Origin: Scleromatobacter sp038243995
Lineage (GTDB): Bacteria > Pseudomonadota > Gammaproteobacteria > Burkholderiales > Burkholderiaceae_C
Length of the DNA stretch: 64,000 nucleotides
NCBI GenBank assembly: GCA_038243995.1
Contig: JBBRTV010000005.1
Location: 62,001-126,000 of the forward strand
Direction: 5' to 3'
Positions 35,976 to 44,526 of the stretch are shown here, in pieces (position 1 is the stretch's first letter; each line of letters begins with the position of its first letter). Made by a program: the position numbers and the translations under genes. The notes beneath the pieces were generated by a model. That model searched no databases and had not been told where the DNA came from. It was given only the letters and a program-made list of their open reading frames with translations.

Positions 35976-38603
35976 TCAAGCGCGCTCGGCGACCCAGGCC
36001 TGCACGCTCGCGAGCGCCCCGGCGAGGTTCGCCGGCTCGGTGCCGCCGGCCATCGCCAGGTCGGGCTTGCCGCCACCCTTGCCGCCGACCTGCCTGGCGA
36101 CATGGTTGACGAGGTCGCCGGCCTTGATACGGCCGATCGCATCGGCGGTGACGCCCGCGGCGATCTGCACCTTGTCGCCGTCGACCGCGGCGAGCACGAT
36201 CGCGGCGGTCTTGAGCTTGTCCTTGAGCTTGTCCATCGTGTCGCGCAGTGTCTTGGCATCGGCGCCGTCGAGCTTGGCGGCCAGCACCTTGATGCCCTTG
36301 ACGTCGACCGCCTGCAGCACGAGTTCGTCGCCCTGCGCGGACGCCAGCTTGCCCTTCAGCTTCTCGAGCTCGCGCTCGAGCTGGCGAACGTGGTCGAGCA
36401 CCGCGCCGAGACGCGCCGGCACTTCCGCCGGGGTGACCTTGAGCGTGCCGGCGACGCCGTCGACCGTGTCCTCGAGAGACTGCAGATAGCCCAGCGCGTT
36501 GTCGCCCGTCACGGCCTCGATGCGACGGATGCCCGCCGCGACGCCGCTTTCGGCGACGACCTTGAACAGGCCGATGTCGCCCGTGCGCTGCACGTGCGTG
36601 CCGCCGCACAGTTCCTTGCTGGAGCCGATGCTCAGCACGCGCACGTGATCGCCGTACTTCTCGCCGAACAGCATCATGGCGCCCGACTTCTGCGCGTCTT
36701 CCAGCGGCATCACGACGGCGCTCGCCTGCGCGTTCGTCAGCACTTCGGCGTTGACGATGGCCTCGACCGCGCGGATCTGCTCGTCCGACAACGGACCGGT
36801 GTGCGCGAAGTCGAAGCGGGTGCGTTCGGCGTTGACCAGCGAACCCTTCTGCTGCACGTGGCCGCCGAGCACTTCGCGCAAGGCCTTGTGCATCAGGTGC
36901 GTCGCGCTGTGGTTGCGCACGGTGCGCGCACGGCGCTCGGTGTCGATGCGCGCGACGAAGGTGTCGCCCACGGAGACAGTGCCTTCGACGACGTGGCCGT
37001 GATGACCGAACACGTCGGCCTGGATCTTGATCGTGTCCTCGACGAGCATGCGCGTGGTCGCATTGCGCAGCTCGCCCGTGTCGCCGACCTGCCCGCCACT
37101 CTCGGCGTAGAACGGCGTCTGGTCGAGCACGACGACAGCGTCGTCGCCCGCCTTCGCGGACTCGACGGGCGAGCCGTCGACGTAGACCGCGATCACCTTG
37201 GCCGAATCGAGCACGCTCGCCTCGTAGCCGTGGAATCCGGTGGGCGAGCCGCTGTAGCTCAGGCCCTGCGCCATCTTGAACTTGCCGGCTTCTCGGGCGC
37301 GCTTCTTCTGCTCCCCGAGCAGCGCGTGGAAGCCCGCCTCGTCGACGGTGACGCCGCGCTCGCGGCAGACGTCGCCGGTGAGGTCGACCGGGAAGCCGAA
37401 CGTATCGTGGAGCTTGAACGCCGTCGCGCCATCGATCTGCTGCGTGCCCGTGGCCAGCGCCGCCTCGAGGATTTCCATGCCGTTGGCGATCGTCTTGAAG
37501 AAGCGTTCTTCTTCCTGCTGCAGCACCTCGGTGACGCGCGCCTGCGCCTGGCGCAGTTCCGGGTAGGCGTCACCCATCTCGGCGACCAGCGCGGCGACAA
37601 TCCGGTGGAAGAACGGCGTGCGCGCGCCCAGCTTGTAGCCGTGGCGGATCGCGCGGCGCGCGATGCGGCGCAGCACGTAGCCGCGCCCGGCATTGCCCGG
37701 GATCACGCCGTCGACGACGATGAACGAGCACGCGCGGATGTGGTCGGCGATGACCTTCAACGACGGCGAATCCTCGTCGCAATCCCCGCCGCCGGCCGCG
37801 TCGACCGCCTGCCTGGCCGCGGCGAGCAGCGCCACGAACAGGTCGATCTCGTAGTTGCTGTGCACGTGTTGCAGCACCGCCGTGAGGCGTTCCAGCCCCA
37901 TGCCGGTGTCGACGCTGGGCTTGGGCAGCTTGTGCAACACGCCGTCTTCGGTGCGGTTGAACTGCATGAAGACGTTGTTCCAGATCTCGATGTAGCGGTC
38001 GCCGTCCTCATCGGGACTGCCAGGGGGGCCACCGGCGATCTCGGGGCCGTGGTCGTAGAAGATCTCGGTGCAGGGGCCGCACGGGCCCGTGTCGCCCATC
38101 ATCCAGAAGTTGTCGGAGGCGTAGCGCGCGCCCTTGTTGTCGCCGATGCGCACGATGCGCTCCGCCGGCACGCCGATGGTCTTGTGCCAGATGTCGTAGG
38201 CCTCGTCGTCCTCCGCGTAGACGGTGACCCAGAGCTTGTCGGCCGGCAGCTTGAAGTGCACCGTCAACAGCTCCCAGGCGTAGCTGATCGCGTCTTTCTT
38301 GAAGTAGTCGCCGAAGCTGAAGTTGCCCAGCATCTCGAAGAACGTGTGATGACGCGCGGTGTAGCCGACGTTGTCGAGGTCGTTGTGCTTGCCGCCGGCG
38401 CGGACGCACTTCTGCGAGGTCGTCGCGCGCGTGTACGGGCGCTTGTCGAAGCCGAGGAAGACGTCCTTGAACTGGTTCATCCCGGCGTTCGTGAAGAGCA
38501 GCGTCGGATCGTCGCCCGGCACGACCGGGGACGAGGCCACGATCGCGTGGCCCTTGGACTCGAAGAACTTCAGGAAGGTCTGGCGGATTTCTGCGGCTTT
38601 CAT
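35976..38603 (-). CDS. alaS: Alanyl-tRNA synthetase
   Basis: 875 aa, normal length. The class II catalytic part starts MKAAEIRQTFLKFFESKGH and has VVPGDDPTLLFTNAGMNQFK (motif 1 region) and GMGLERL (motif 3). The editing domain has HSATHLMHKALREVLG and CGGTHVQRTGDIG, giving the HxxxH and CxxxH zinc residues. The C-Ala dimer/tRNA part closes the chain (GGKGGGKPDLAMAGG). It charges tRNA-Ala and removes mischarged Ser and Gly. A perfect TATAAT box lies 83 bp upstream. Confidence 0.97.
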   Translation of the reverse strand: MKAAEIRQTFLKFFESKGHAIVASSPVVPGDDPTLLFTNAGMNQFKDVFLGFDKRPYTRATTSQKCVRAGGKHNDLDNVGYTARHHTFFEMLGNFSFGDYFKKDAISYAWELLTVHFKLPADKLWVTVYAEDDEAYDIWHKTIGVPAERIVRIGDNKGARYASDNFWMMGDTGPCGPCTEIFYDHGPEIAGGPPGSPDEDGDRYIEIWNNVFMQFNRTEDGVLHKLPKPSVDTGMGLERLTAVLQHVHSNYEIDLFVALLAAARQAVDAAGGGDCDEDSPSLKVIADHIRACSFIVVDGVIPGNAGRGYVLRRIARRAIRHGYKLGARTPFFHRIVAALVAEMGDAYPELRQAQARVTEVLQQEEERFFKTIANGMEILEAALATGTQQIDGATAFKLHDTFGFPVDLTGDVCRERGVTVDEAGFHALLGEQKKRAREAGKFKMAQGLSYSGSPTGFHGYEASVLDSAKVIAVYVDGSPVESAKAGDDAVVVLDQTPFYAESGGQVGDTGELRNATTRMLVEDTIKIQADVFGHHGHVVEGTVSVGDTFVARIDTERRARTVRNHSATHLMHKALREVLGGHVQQKGSLVNAERTRFDFAHTGPLSDEQIRAVEAIVNAEVLTNAQASAVVMPLEDAQKSGAMMLFGEKYGDHVRVLSIGSSKELCGGTHVQRTGDIGLFKVVAESGVAAGIRRIEAVTGDNALGYLQSLEDTVDGVAGTLKVTPAEVPARLGAVLDHVRQLERELEKLKGKLASAQGDELVLQAVDVKGIKVLAAKLDGADAKTLRDTMDKLKDKLKTAAIVLAAVDGDKVQIAAGVTADAIGRIKAGDLVNHVARQVGGKGGGKPDLAMAGGTEPANLAGALASVQAWVAERA

Positions 38604-38685
38604 TCCGGCACTTTCTGGGGGGCCTCGCCGGCGGGAAACCGGGGCGGGCAGTAGGCGCGCTGTCTGTGTCGGCGCGAAGCCCGCG

Positions 38686-38691
38686 ATTATA
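38686..38691 (-). promoter_or_regulatory. TATAAT -10 box for alaS
   Basis: A perfect consensus on the minus strand, about 83 bp before the alaS ATG. The -35 region (CCGGCT at 17-base spacing) does not match. Confidence 0.45.
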
Positions 38692-38761
38692 GAAGGCGGG
38701 TCGACAGGAGCCGGCGGCGGCGACGGGCGCGGCACGAAGCTTGCATGACTGTTAGCTTGAT

Positions 38762-38783
38762 GACGGCTTGACGACGGCTTGAC
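38762..38783. repeat. 11-bp tandem repeat upstream of the peptidase gene
   Basis: Two exact copies of gacggcttgac in direct tandem, with a decayed third copy (gttagcttgat) just before. The 11-bp spacing puts the units on one face of the helix, as expected for a regulator site. Confidence 0.6.
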
Positions 38784-38969
38784 GGCCTGGATGCATGGTT
38801 TTCACGCGGGCAGCCGGCCGGCAGCGCGTCGTAGCATGAAGAATCGAGTACGCGGAGGAAATTCGTGCGCATTGTTGCCGCCCTCCGACGATGTCTTTGG
38901 CTCGCGCCGGCTACCCGCCGACGTGCGCTTTTTCCCGCCTACAGCGGTATCCAGAGGAGTAGCAAGTAG

Positions 38970-41240
38970 ATGTCGACCATCAAGAACATGACCGTCCTGG
39001 CGCTGGCCTGCAGCGCCGCGATCGGCGCAACGTCCGTCCAGGCCAACCCGAATGCGGTCATGGCCGCCGGCCTGAAGCAGCTCGTGCGCGAATCCGAGAC
39101 CGCTGACCCGCGCCTGGCCAGGCACATGAACCTGCACATCGCCAACGCCGCCGGCGAGCCGATGGTGCGCATCCATCTCGACGCGGGCGCCGACCCGAAG
39201 CAGGCGCTCGCCAGGTTGAAGGCCGCGGGCTTCAAGGTCACGGCCGTCAGCAAGCTCGACCCGACGCACGTCGAAGGCTTCCTGTCGCTGAAGCAGGCCA
39301 AGGCCCTGTCGGCCATCGCCGGCGTCAAGTCCGTCCACGCCGTGCAACGCCCGATCCGTTACGCCGGTTCGGTGCAGAGCCAGGCTGTCGCCCTGCAGAA
39401 GGCCGACATCGCCCAGGCCGAAGGCTTCGACGGCACCGGCATCAAGGTCGGTGCCCTGTCCGACAGCTTCAACGCCTGCACGGCCTGCTTCACCGATGCC
39501 GCCGCGGACATCGCCAGCGGCGACCTGCCGGCCGGCGGCGTGACCGTGCTGGCCGACCTGGCCGCCGGCGGCGGCGAGGACGAGGGCCGCGCGATGCTGC
39601 AGCTCGTGCACGACGTGGCCCCGGGCTCGCAACTCGCGTTCGCCACCGCTTTCAACGGCGAGCTCGACTTCGCCAACCAGATCCTGGCGCTGCGCAGCGT
39701 CTTCGGTGCCGACGTGATCGTCGACGACGTCGGCTACTTCGACGAGCCGATGTACTCCGACGGCATCCTGGCGCAGGCGGTCGACCAGGTCGTCGCGAAC
39801 GGGGCTGCCTACTACTCGTCGGCCGGCAACAACGGGCTCGAGGCCTACGAATCGGTCTATCACCCGGTCACTTTCGCGCGCGCCCGAAAGCTCATCGCGG
39901 GTGGCGCGGGCAACCTCAAGCTCGACCAGATCCCGGCGGCCATCCGCCCGCAGTCCATCCATGCGTTCAGCGGCGCGACGGCCGCGGGCCAGGCCATCAG
40001 CCTGAGCACGAAGTTCACGACCGTCGCCGACAACCGCCTGTCGTTCCAGTGGGACGAGCCGTTCTTCCAGGGCAAGGTCAAGACCGACTTCAACATCTAC
40101 GTCTTCGACGCCGACGGCAACTGGATGGACCCGGCTAGCGCGGCCTTCCCGGGCTTCTACACGACGGACGACAACACGGTCACCGACGAGGCGTTCGAAT
40201 TCGTCGAACTTCCTCCGTTCGCGGGCCAGATCCTCGGTGGCGCCAACCAGAGCACCTACCAGATCGTGATCGGCAACGTCAACGGCGGCCCGGCCACCCA
40301 CATCAAGTACATCAACGACAACGGCCTGGGCGTGAGCCAGTACCAGGGCGCGCCGGCCATCTTCGGCCACGCCGCTGCCACCAACGGCCAGGCCGTCGCG
40401 GCCACCTATTACGCGATTCCGAAGTTCCCCGAAGACTTCAGCGCGCCGGGCCCGGTCACGATCTACTTCGACAACGCCGGCAATCGCCTGGCGCAGCCCA
40501 TCGTTCGCGCCGTGCCGCAGATCACCGCGGCCGACGGCGTCGACACGACGTTCTTCGGCTTCGACGCCGACCTCAACGGCCTGCCGAACTTCTTCGGCAC
40601 CAGCGCGGCAGCGCCGGACGCCGCGGCCACCGCCGCCATCGTCCTGCAGGCCGCCGGCGGCCCGGGCAGCCTCACGCCCGCCGCGCTGTACACGGTGCTG
40701 CAATCGACCGCCAAGCCGATCCCGCTGCCGGACAACCGCAGCCACGCCAAGGCGATCGCGGGCCCGGTCGAGTTCAACATCAAGGGCGACTGGTCGCGCT
40801 GGGGCAACAACTTCGGCCTGACGCTCGACGGCTCGGCCACCGCCGCGGTCTCCACGGTCGTTCTCGACACGGCCGACACCGGCCTGACCTTCAGCCAGAA
40901 CCTGGCGCGCTTCTACCTCGGCGATGCGAGCGGCGTGGCCACCACCGACGTGGCCGTCACCGTCAGCCTGGACAGCAAGATCTACACCCTGACCTTCGTC
41001 CCGGGCGCGTTCGCCCCGGGCGAATCGTTCCGCTTCGGCACCTCGGTGTTCAACCCGCTGCAAGGGTCGACGCAGGAAGATCCGGATCGCTACCGCGGCA
41101 TGAAGGTCACGGTCACGCTGGCCGACGGCTCGAGCTTCGGCTCGACCGTGCAAGCTCCGCCGAAGCTGGCCGTCAACCGCTTCACCGGCGCCGGCCTGGT
41201 GAACACGGCGGCGGCTGTCCGCCAGGTCACGCACAAGTAA
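38970..41240 (+). CDS. Secreted S8/S53-like serine peptidase with Glu in place of catalytic His
   Basis: 756 aa. Signal peptide MSTIKNMTVLALACSAAIGATSVQA; then an inhibitor-like propeptide (about 45-130). The subtilisin-fold core has Asp165 in VGALSDSFNA. E205 stands in GEDEGRAMLQLVHDVAPG where S8 enzymes have the HGTHV histidine. Asp252/253 in VIVDDVGYF lies near the oxyanion hole, and Ser545 is in FFGTSAAAPDAAATAA. A Glu-Asp-Ser set with an oxyanion Asp is the sedolisin (S53) arrangement. The last 150 residues (about 605-756) form a beta-rich C-terminal domain. It is probably a secreted or cell-surface endopeptidase; targets are unknown. The gene stands alone, with a terminator after it and a 366-bp region before it. 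Confidence 0.82.
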   Translation: MSTIKNMTVLALACSAAIGATSVQANPNAVMAAGLKQLVRESETADPRLARHMNLHIANAAGEPMVRIHLDAGADPKQALARLKAAGFKVTAVSKLDPTHVEGFLSLKQAKALSAIAGVKSVHAVQRPIRYAGSVQSQAVALQKADIAQAEGFDGTGIKVGALSDSFNACTACFTDAAADIASGDLPAGGVTVLADLAAGGGEDEGRAMLQLVHDVAPGSQLAFATAFNGELDFANQILALRSVFGADVIVDDVGYFDEPMYSDGILAQAVDQVVANGAAYYSSAGNNGLEAYESVYHPVTFARARKLIAGGAGNLKLDQIPAAIRPQSIHAFSGATAAGQAISLSTKFTTVADNRLSFQWDEPFFQGKVKTDFNIYVFDADGNWMDPASAAFPGFYTTDDNTVTDEAFEFVELPPFAGQILGGANQSTYQIVIGNVNGGPATHIKYINDNGLGVSQYQGAPAIFGHAAATNGQAVAATYYAIPKFPEDFSAPGPVTIYFDNAGNRLAQPIVRAVPQITAADGVDTTFFGFDADLNGLPNFFGTSAAAPDAAATAAIVLQAAGGPGSLTPAALYTVLQSTAKPIPLPDNRSHAKAIAGPVEFNIKGDWSRWGNNFGLTLDGSATAAVSTVVLDTADTGLTFSQNLARFYLGDASGVATTDVAVTVSLDSKIYTLTFVPGAFAPGESFRFGTSVFNPLQGSTQEDPDRYRGMKVTVTLADGSSFGSTVQAPPKLAVNRFTGAGLVNTAAAVRQVTHK

Positions 41241-41294
41241 GCGCTCGATCCGGGCGGGGGCACGCGGCGCAGGACGCCGCGAACGCCCGCCTCC

Positions 41295-41334
41295 AGGCCC
41301 ATGTCGACGGGAAACCGTCGCGTGGGCCTTTTTC
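41295..41334 (+). terminator. Intrinsic terminator after the S53-like peptidase
   Basis: A long stem with one bulge and one mismatch around a GAAA loop (41295-41329), followed by TTTTTC. It begins 54 bp after the peptidase stop. Confidence 0.8.
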
Positions 41335-41425
41335 ACTTCTGGAATAGTCGGCCGCGCCGGCCTGCCGCCGCGCCGTCGCCACCCGTCGCACGCAGCGAAC
41401 GCAATGGCGCGGGGCCTTCATCCCG

Positions 41426-42844
41426 TCACAGCTCGGATTTCAGGAAGGCCGCGAGCCGTTCGTCGTTCGAGAACGCGACGTTGAAGCGCATCCAGTCCGT
41501 CGCCTGCGGCGTCGCGCTGAACAGGTTGCCCGGACCCAGCATCACGTCGTGCTGCGCGGCGCGGTTGGACAACGCGACCGGATCGGGCAAGGCGGGATGC
41601 CGGGCCCACAGGAACATGCCGGCCTTGGGTTCGCGGAACAGCTCGAAGCCAAGCCCGACGAGCGTCTCCGCGCAGCGCTCGTGGGCATCGGCCAGCCGGG
41701 TGCGCAGGCTCTTCAGGTGCTTGCGCCAGCGGCCCTCGGTGAGCGCGCCCAGCACCAGGCGCTCGCTGAACGCGGACGACGTGAGCCCGGAGATCATCTT
41801 CAGTTGCGCGAGGTCGTCGATCAGCGCCGGATGCGCCGCGATGTAGCCCACGCGCAGGTTGGGCGAGATCGTCTTCGAATAGCTGCCGACGTAGAGCACG
41901 CGGGCGAGCTGGTCGAGGCCCGCGAGCGACGGTCGGGGATCGGGGTCGAGGTCGACGTAGAGATCGTTCTCGACGATCGTCAGGCCGTGCTTGTCGGCCA
42001 GCTGCAGCACGCGATGCAACTGCGCAAGCGTGGCCGTCGAGGTCGTCGGGCTCTGCAGGCGCGGCTGGGTGAAGAAGACGCGCGGATGGTGCGCGACGAT
42101 CGCCTCCGCGAGCGCGGCGAGGTCGTAACCCTGCGGCGTGCGCGGCACCGGAACGAGGGTCGCGCCGGCGACGCGCAGCGCGAACAGCAGGTTCGAGTAG
42201 CCCGGGTCGTCGACCAGCACGGAATCGCCCGCGCGCACGAGACGACGGATCGCGAGGTCGAGCGCGTGGCTGGAACCGTGCGTCAGCAGCACCTGCTCGG
42301 CCTGCAGCGCGATCTCCTGCTCGGCCAGCGCGTCGCGCACGAATTCGCGCAGGGGCAGGTGGCCGCGCGGGTCGCCGTAACCGTCGAGCTCGACGTGTTC
42401 GGCCGCCATCGCCCGCAGGCTGCGCCGCACGCCGTCCTCGAACAGCCACGACTGCGGCAACCAACCGCAGCCGGCCTTCACGGCCAGGTGGCGGTTCTCG
42501 AAGATGCTGCGCAGGTACCACTGCGCGTCGAAGCTGGCGCTGGCCGCCAGGCCGGGCACCGGCGACGGCTCGACCGGCATGCGGCGCCGCACGAAGAAGC
42601 CGGAGTGCGGGCGCGAGACGAGGTAGCCCTGCGCGACGAGCCGGTCGTAGGCCTCGACCACGGTGAACACGCTCACCTGGTGCGTCCGGGCGAACTGGCG
42701 AATGGACGGGATCTTCGCGCCGGTGCGCAGGCTGCCGTCGGCGATCAGGCGGCGCAGGCCGTCGACGATCTGCGTGACGAGCGGTGTCGTGGACTGGGTC
42801 TGGAGCGTGAACATCGAAGAAATGGGAGCGCCGGGTCGGGGCAT
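41426..42844 (-). CDS. MocR/GabR-type regulator (GntR HTH fused to aminotransferase)
   Basis: 472 aa. A GntR winged helix at about 20-90 (LVTQIVDGLRRLIADGSL, PSIRQFARTHQVSVFTVVEAY) is joined to a class I aminotransferase domain. The PLP lysine is K324 in VLYVGSYSKTISPN, with VDDPGYSNLLFALRVAG and NLRVGYIAAH as further marks. MocR proteins use PLP and an amine ligand to switch transcription. It is divergent from gabT, so GABA control of gabTD, as with GabR in Bacillus, is the natural reading. A start at the ATG at 42814 (MFTLQTQS) would also keep the whole HTH; neither ATG has a good Shine-Dalgarno. Confidence 0.9.
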   Translation of the reverse strand: MPRPGAPISSMFTLQTQSTTPLVTQIVDGLRRLIADGSLRTGAKIPSIRQFARTHQVSVFTVVEAYDRLVAQGYLVSRPHSGFFVRRRMPVEPSPVPGLAASASFDAQWYLRSIFENRHLAVKAGCGWLPQSWLFEDGVRRSLRAMAAEHVELDGYGDPRGHLPLREFVRDALAEQEIALQAEQVLLTHGSSHALDLAIRRLVRAGDSVLVDDPGYSNLLFALRVAGATLVPVPRTPQGYDLAALAEAIVAHHPRVFFTQPRLQSPTTSTATLAQLHRVLQLADKHGLTIVENDLYVDLDPDPRPSLAGLDQLARVLYVGSYSKTISPNLRVGYIAAHPALIDDLAQLKMISGLTSSAFSERLVLGALTEGRWRKHLKSLRTRLADAHERCAETLVGLGFELFREPKAGMFLWARHPALPDPVALSNRAAQHDVMLGPGNLFSATPQATDWMRFNVAFSNDERLAAFLKSEL

Positions 42845-42910
42845 CTGTACAGGAGCGTCGACCAGTACAGTATGCCGCCAGTTGACCGCCTCTGTACATG
42901 GCTGTATTGG
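42845..42910 (+). promoter_or_regulatory. gabT promoter with CTGTAC operator boxes
   Basis: TTGACC (42882-42887), 17 bases, TATTGG (42905-42910) form a plausible sigma70 promoter for gabT. Around it are repeated boxes: CTGTACAG at 42845-42852, CTGTAC in reverse at 42865-42870, CTGTAC at 42892-42897 and CTGTAT at 42902-42907. The last two overlap the promoter spacer and -10. This is a likely MocR-type binding region; it is seen as repeats, and the binding is inferred. Confidence 0.55.
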
Positions 42911-42987
42911 TGGCCGAGATCTAAAGTGCAGCCAGCACCCCCTTTCCCTCGCCGTACCCTTCCACAGGAAGCCCAGGAGATCCCACG

Positions 42988-44280
42988 ATGCAACGAGACG
43001 CCCACCTGAACAACGCCGCGCTGATGGCGCGCCGCCGCGCCGCCCTGCCCTCGGGCCTGGGACAGTCGTTCGAGATCTTCGCCGAACGCGCCGAGAACGC
43101 CGAGGTCTGGGACGTCGAAGGCAAGCGCTACATCGACTTCGCAGGCGGCATCGCGGTGCTCAACACCGGCCACCGGCATCCGAAGATCGTCGAGGCGGTC
43201 AAGGCGCAGCTCGACAAGTTCCACCACACCTGCTTCCAGGTGCTGGCCTACGAGCCCTACGTCGAACTGGCCGAGCGCCTGATCGCCAAGGCCCCGGGCG
43301 ACTTCGCCAAGAAGGCCTTCTTCCTGTCGACCGGCGCGGAAGCCGTCGAGAACGCGATCAAGATCGCCCGGTCGGCAACCAGGCGCGCCGCGGTCATCGC
43401 GTTCGGCGGCGGTTTCCACGGCCGCACGCTGCTGGGCATGGCGCTGACCGGCAAGGTCGCCCCGTACAAGGCCGGCTTCGGCCCGTTCCCGGCCGAGATC
43501 TACCACGCCAAGTTCCCCAACGAGTTCCACGGCGTGAGCAGCGCGGACGCACTGGCGTCGATCGAGGCCATCTTCAAGTACGACGTCGAGCCGGAACGCG
43601 TCGCCGCGATCATCATCGAGCCGGTGCAGGGAGAAGGCGGCTTCTACGCGGCGCCGCCGGAGTTCGCGCAGGCCCTGCGCGCGCTGTGCGACAAGCACGG
43701 CATCGTGTTCATCGCCGACGAGGTGCAGACGGGCGCCGGCCGCACCGGCACCTGGCTCGCGTGCGAGCAATGGGGCGTCGCGCCCGACATCATCACGATG
43801 GCCAAGTCCATGGCCGGCGGCTTCCCGCTCTCGGCGGTGATCGGCCGCGCCGACCTGATGGACGCCCCGGGCCCCGGCGGACTCGGCGGCACCTACGCCG
43901 GCTCACCGCTCGCCTGCGCCGCCGCGCTCGCGGTGTTGGAAGTGTTCGAGGAAGAGAACCTGCTCGAGCGCTCGAAGGCCATCGGCGCCCGCCTGACCGC
44001 CGGCCTGAAGGACATCGCGAAGAAGCACGTCGCGATCCAGGACGTGCGCGGACTCGGCGCGATGGTCGCCATCGAGCTGTTCAAGGATGGCGACCACGCC
44101 AAGCCCGACGCCGACTTGACCAGGCGCCTGTGCATGGAGGCCGCCCGGCGCGGCCTGATCCTGCTGTCGTGCGGCGTCTACGCCAACGTCATCCGCGTGC
44201 TGGTGCCGCTGACGGCCAGCGACGCGCTGATCGACGAAGGCCTCGCCGTGCTGGCCGCGTCGCTGGACGCCCAGGCTTGA
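42988..44280 (+). CDS. gabT: 4-aminobutyrate--2-oxoglutarate transaminase
   Basis: 430 aa, class III aminotransferase. It moves the amino group of GABA to 2-oxoglutarate, giving succinate semialdehyde and glutamate. The PLP lysine is K273 in DIITMAKSMAGGFPLSAV; FFLSTGAEAVENAIKIAR holds the phosphate site, and FIADEVQTGAGRTG the Asp that contacts the pyridine ring. An AGGAGA site precedes the ATG. gabD follows 246 bp downstream on the same strand; that gap holds no gene I can support. Confidence 0.95.
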   Translation: MQRDAHLNNAALMARRRAALPSGLGQSFEIFAERAENAEVWDVEGKRYIDFAGGIAVLNTGHRHPKIVEAVKAQLDKFHHTCFQVLAYEPYVELAERLIAKAPGDFAKKAFFLSTGAEAVENAIKIARSATRRAAVIAFGGGFHGRTLLGMALTGKVAPYKAGFGPFPAEIYHAKFPNEFHGVSSADALASIEAIFKYDVEPERVAAIIIEPVQGEGGFYAAPPEFAQALRALCDKHGIVFIADEVQTGAGRTGTWLACEQWGVAPDIITMAKSMAGGFPLSAVIGRADLMDAPGPGGLGGTYAGSPLACAAALAVLEVFEEENLLERSKAIGARLTAGLKDIAKKHVAIQDVRGLGAMVAIELFKDGDHAKPDADLTRRLCMEAARRGLILLSCGVYANVIRVLVPLTASDALIDEGLAVLAASLDAQA

Positions 44281-44526
44281 GACACTGAGAACGATTCAGA
44301 CAAGCCCGCGCGTGCCGCCGTCCGTGGCACGCGACGACGCCGCCGGCGACGCACGCCCGAAGTGCGCGCCAGGCGGCGTTTTGGCCTGCGCAGCGCGGTC
44401 GCGCGCGAAACCTTCGACCTTGCCGCGGCGAACCAGTCCGCCCAGCAGGTAGAGTTGCACCATCATCCGCCGCGAATGGGCCTGCCGACGACTGCGTCGA
44501 CGCGCCGCGGCCCGTAGGAGACCCCC

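Larger units (their letters stand above)
38604..38969. other. 366-bp divergent intergenic region, alaS / S53-like peptidase
   Basis: No gene is seen. On the minus strand, TATAAT (38686-38691) is the likely -10 of alaS, without a clear -35. On the plus side there is an 11-bp tandem repeat at 38762-38783 containing TTGAC twice. The peptidase ATG at 38970 is preceded by an AGAGGAG site 10 bases away. No convincing -10 was found for the peptidase. Confidence 0.55.

Noticed and set aside
38604..38969. Possible small gene in the alaS/peptidase gap
   Set aside because: A frame from 38779 to 38991 overlaps the peptidase start and has no domain or ribosome binding site.
44281..44526. Small gene or riboswitch between gabT and gabD
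   Set aside because: 246 bp with no conserved-looking frame and no recognisable RNA fold by eye.
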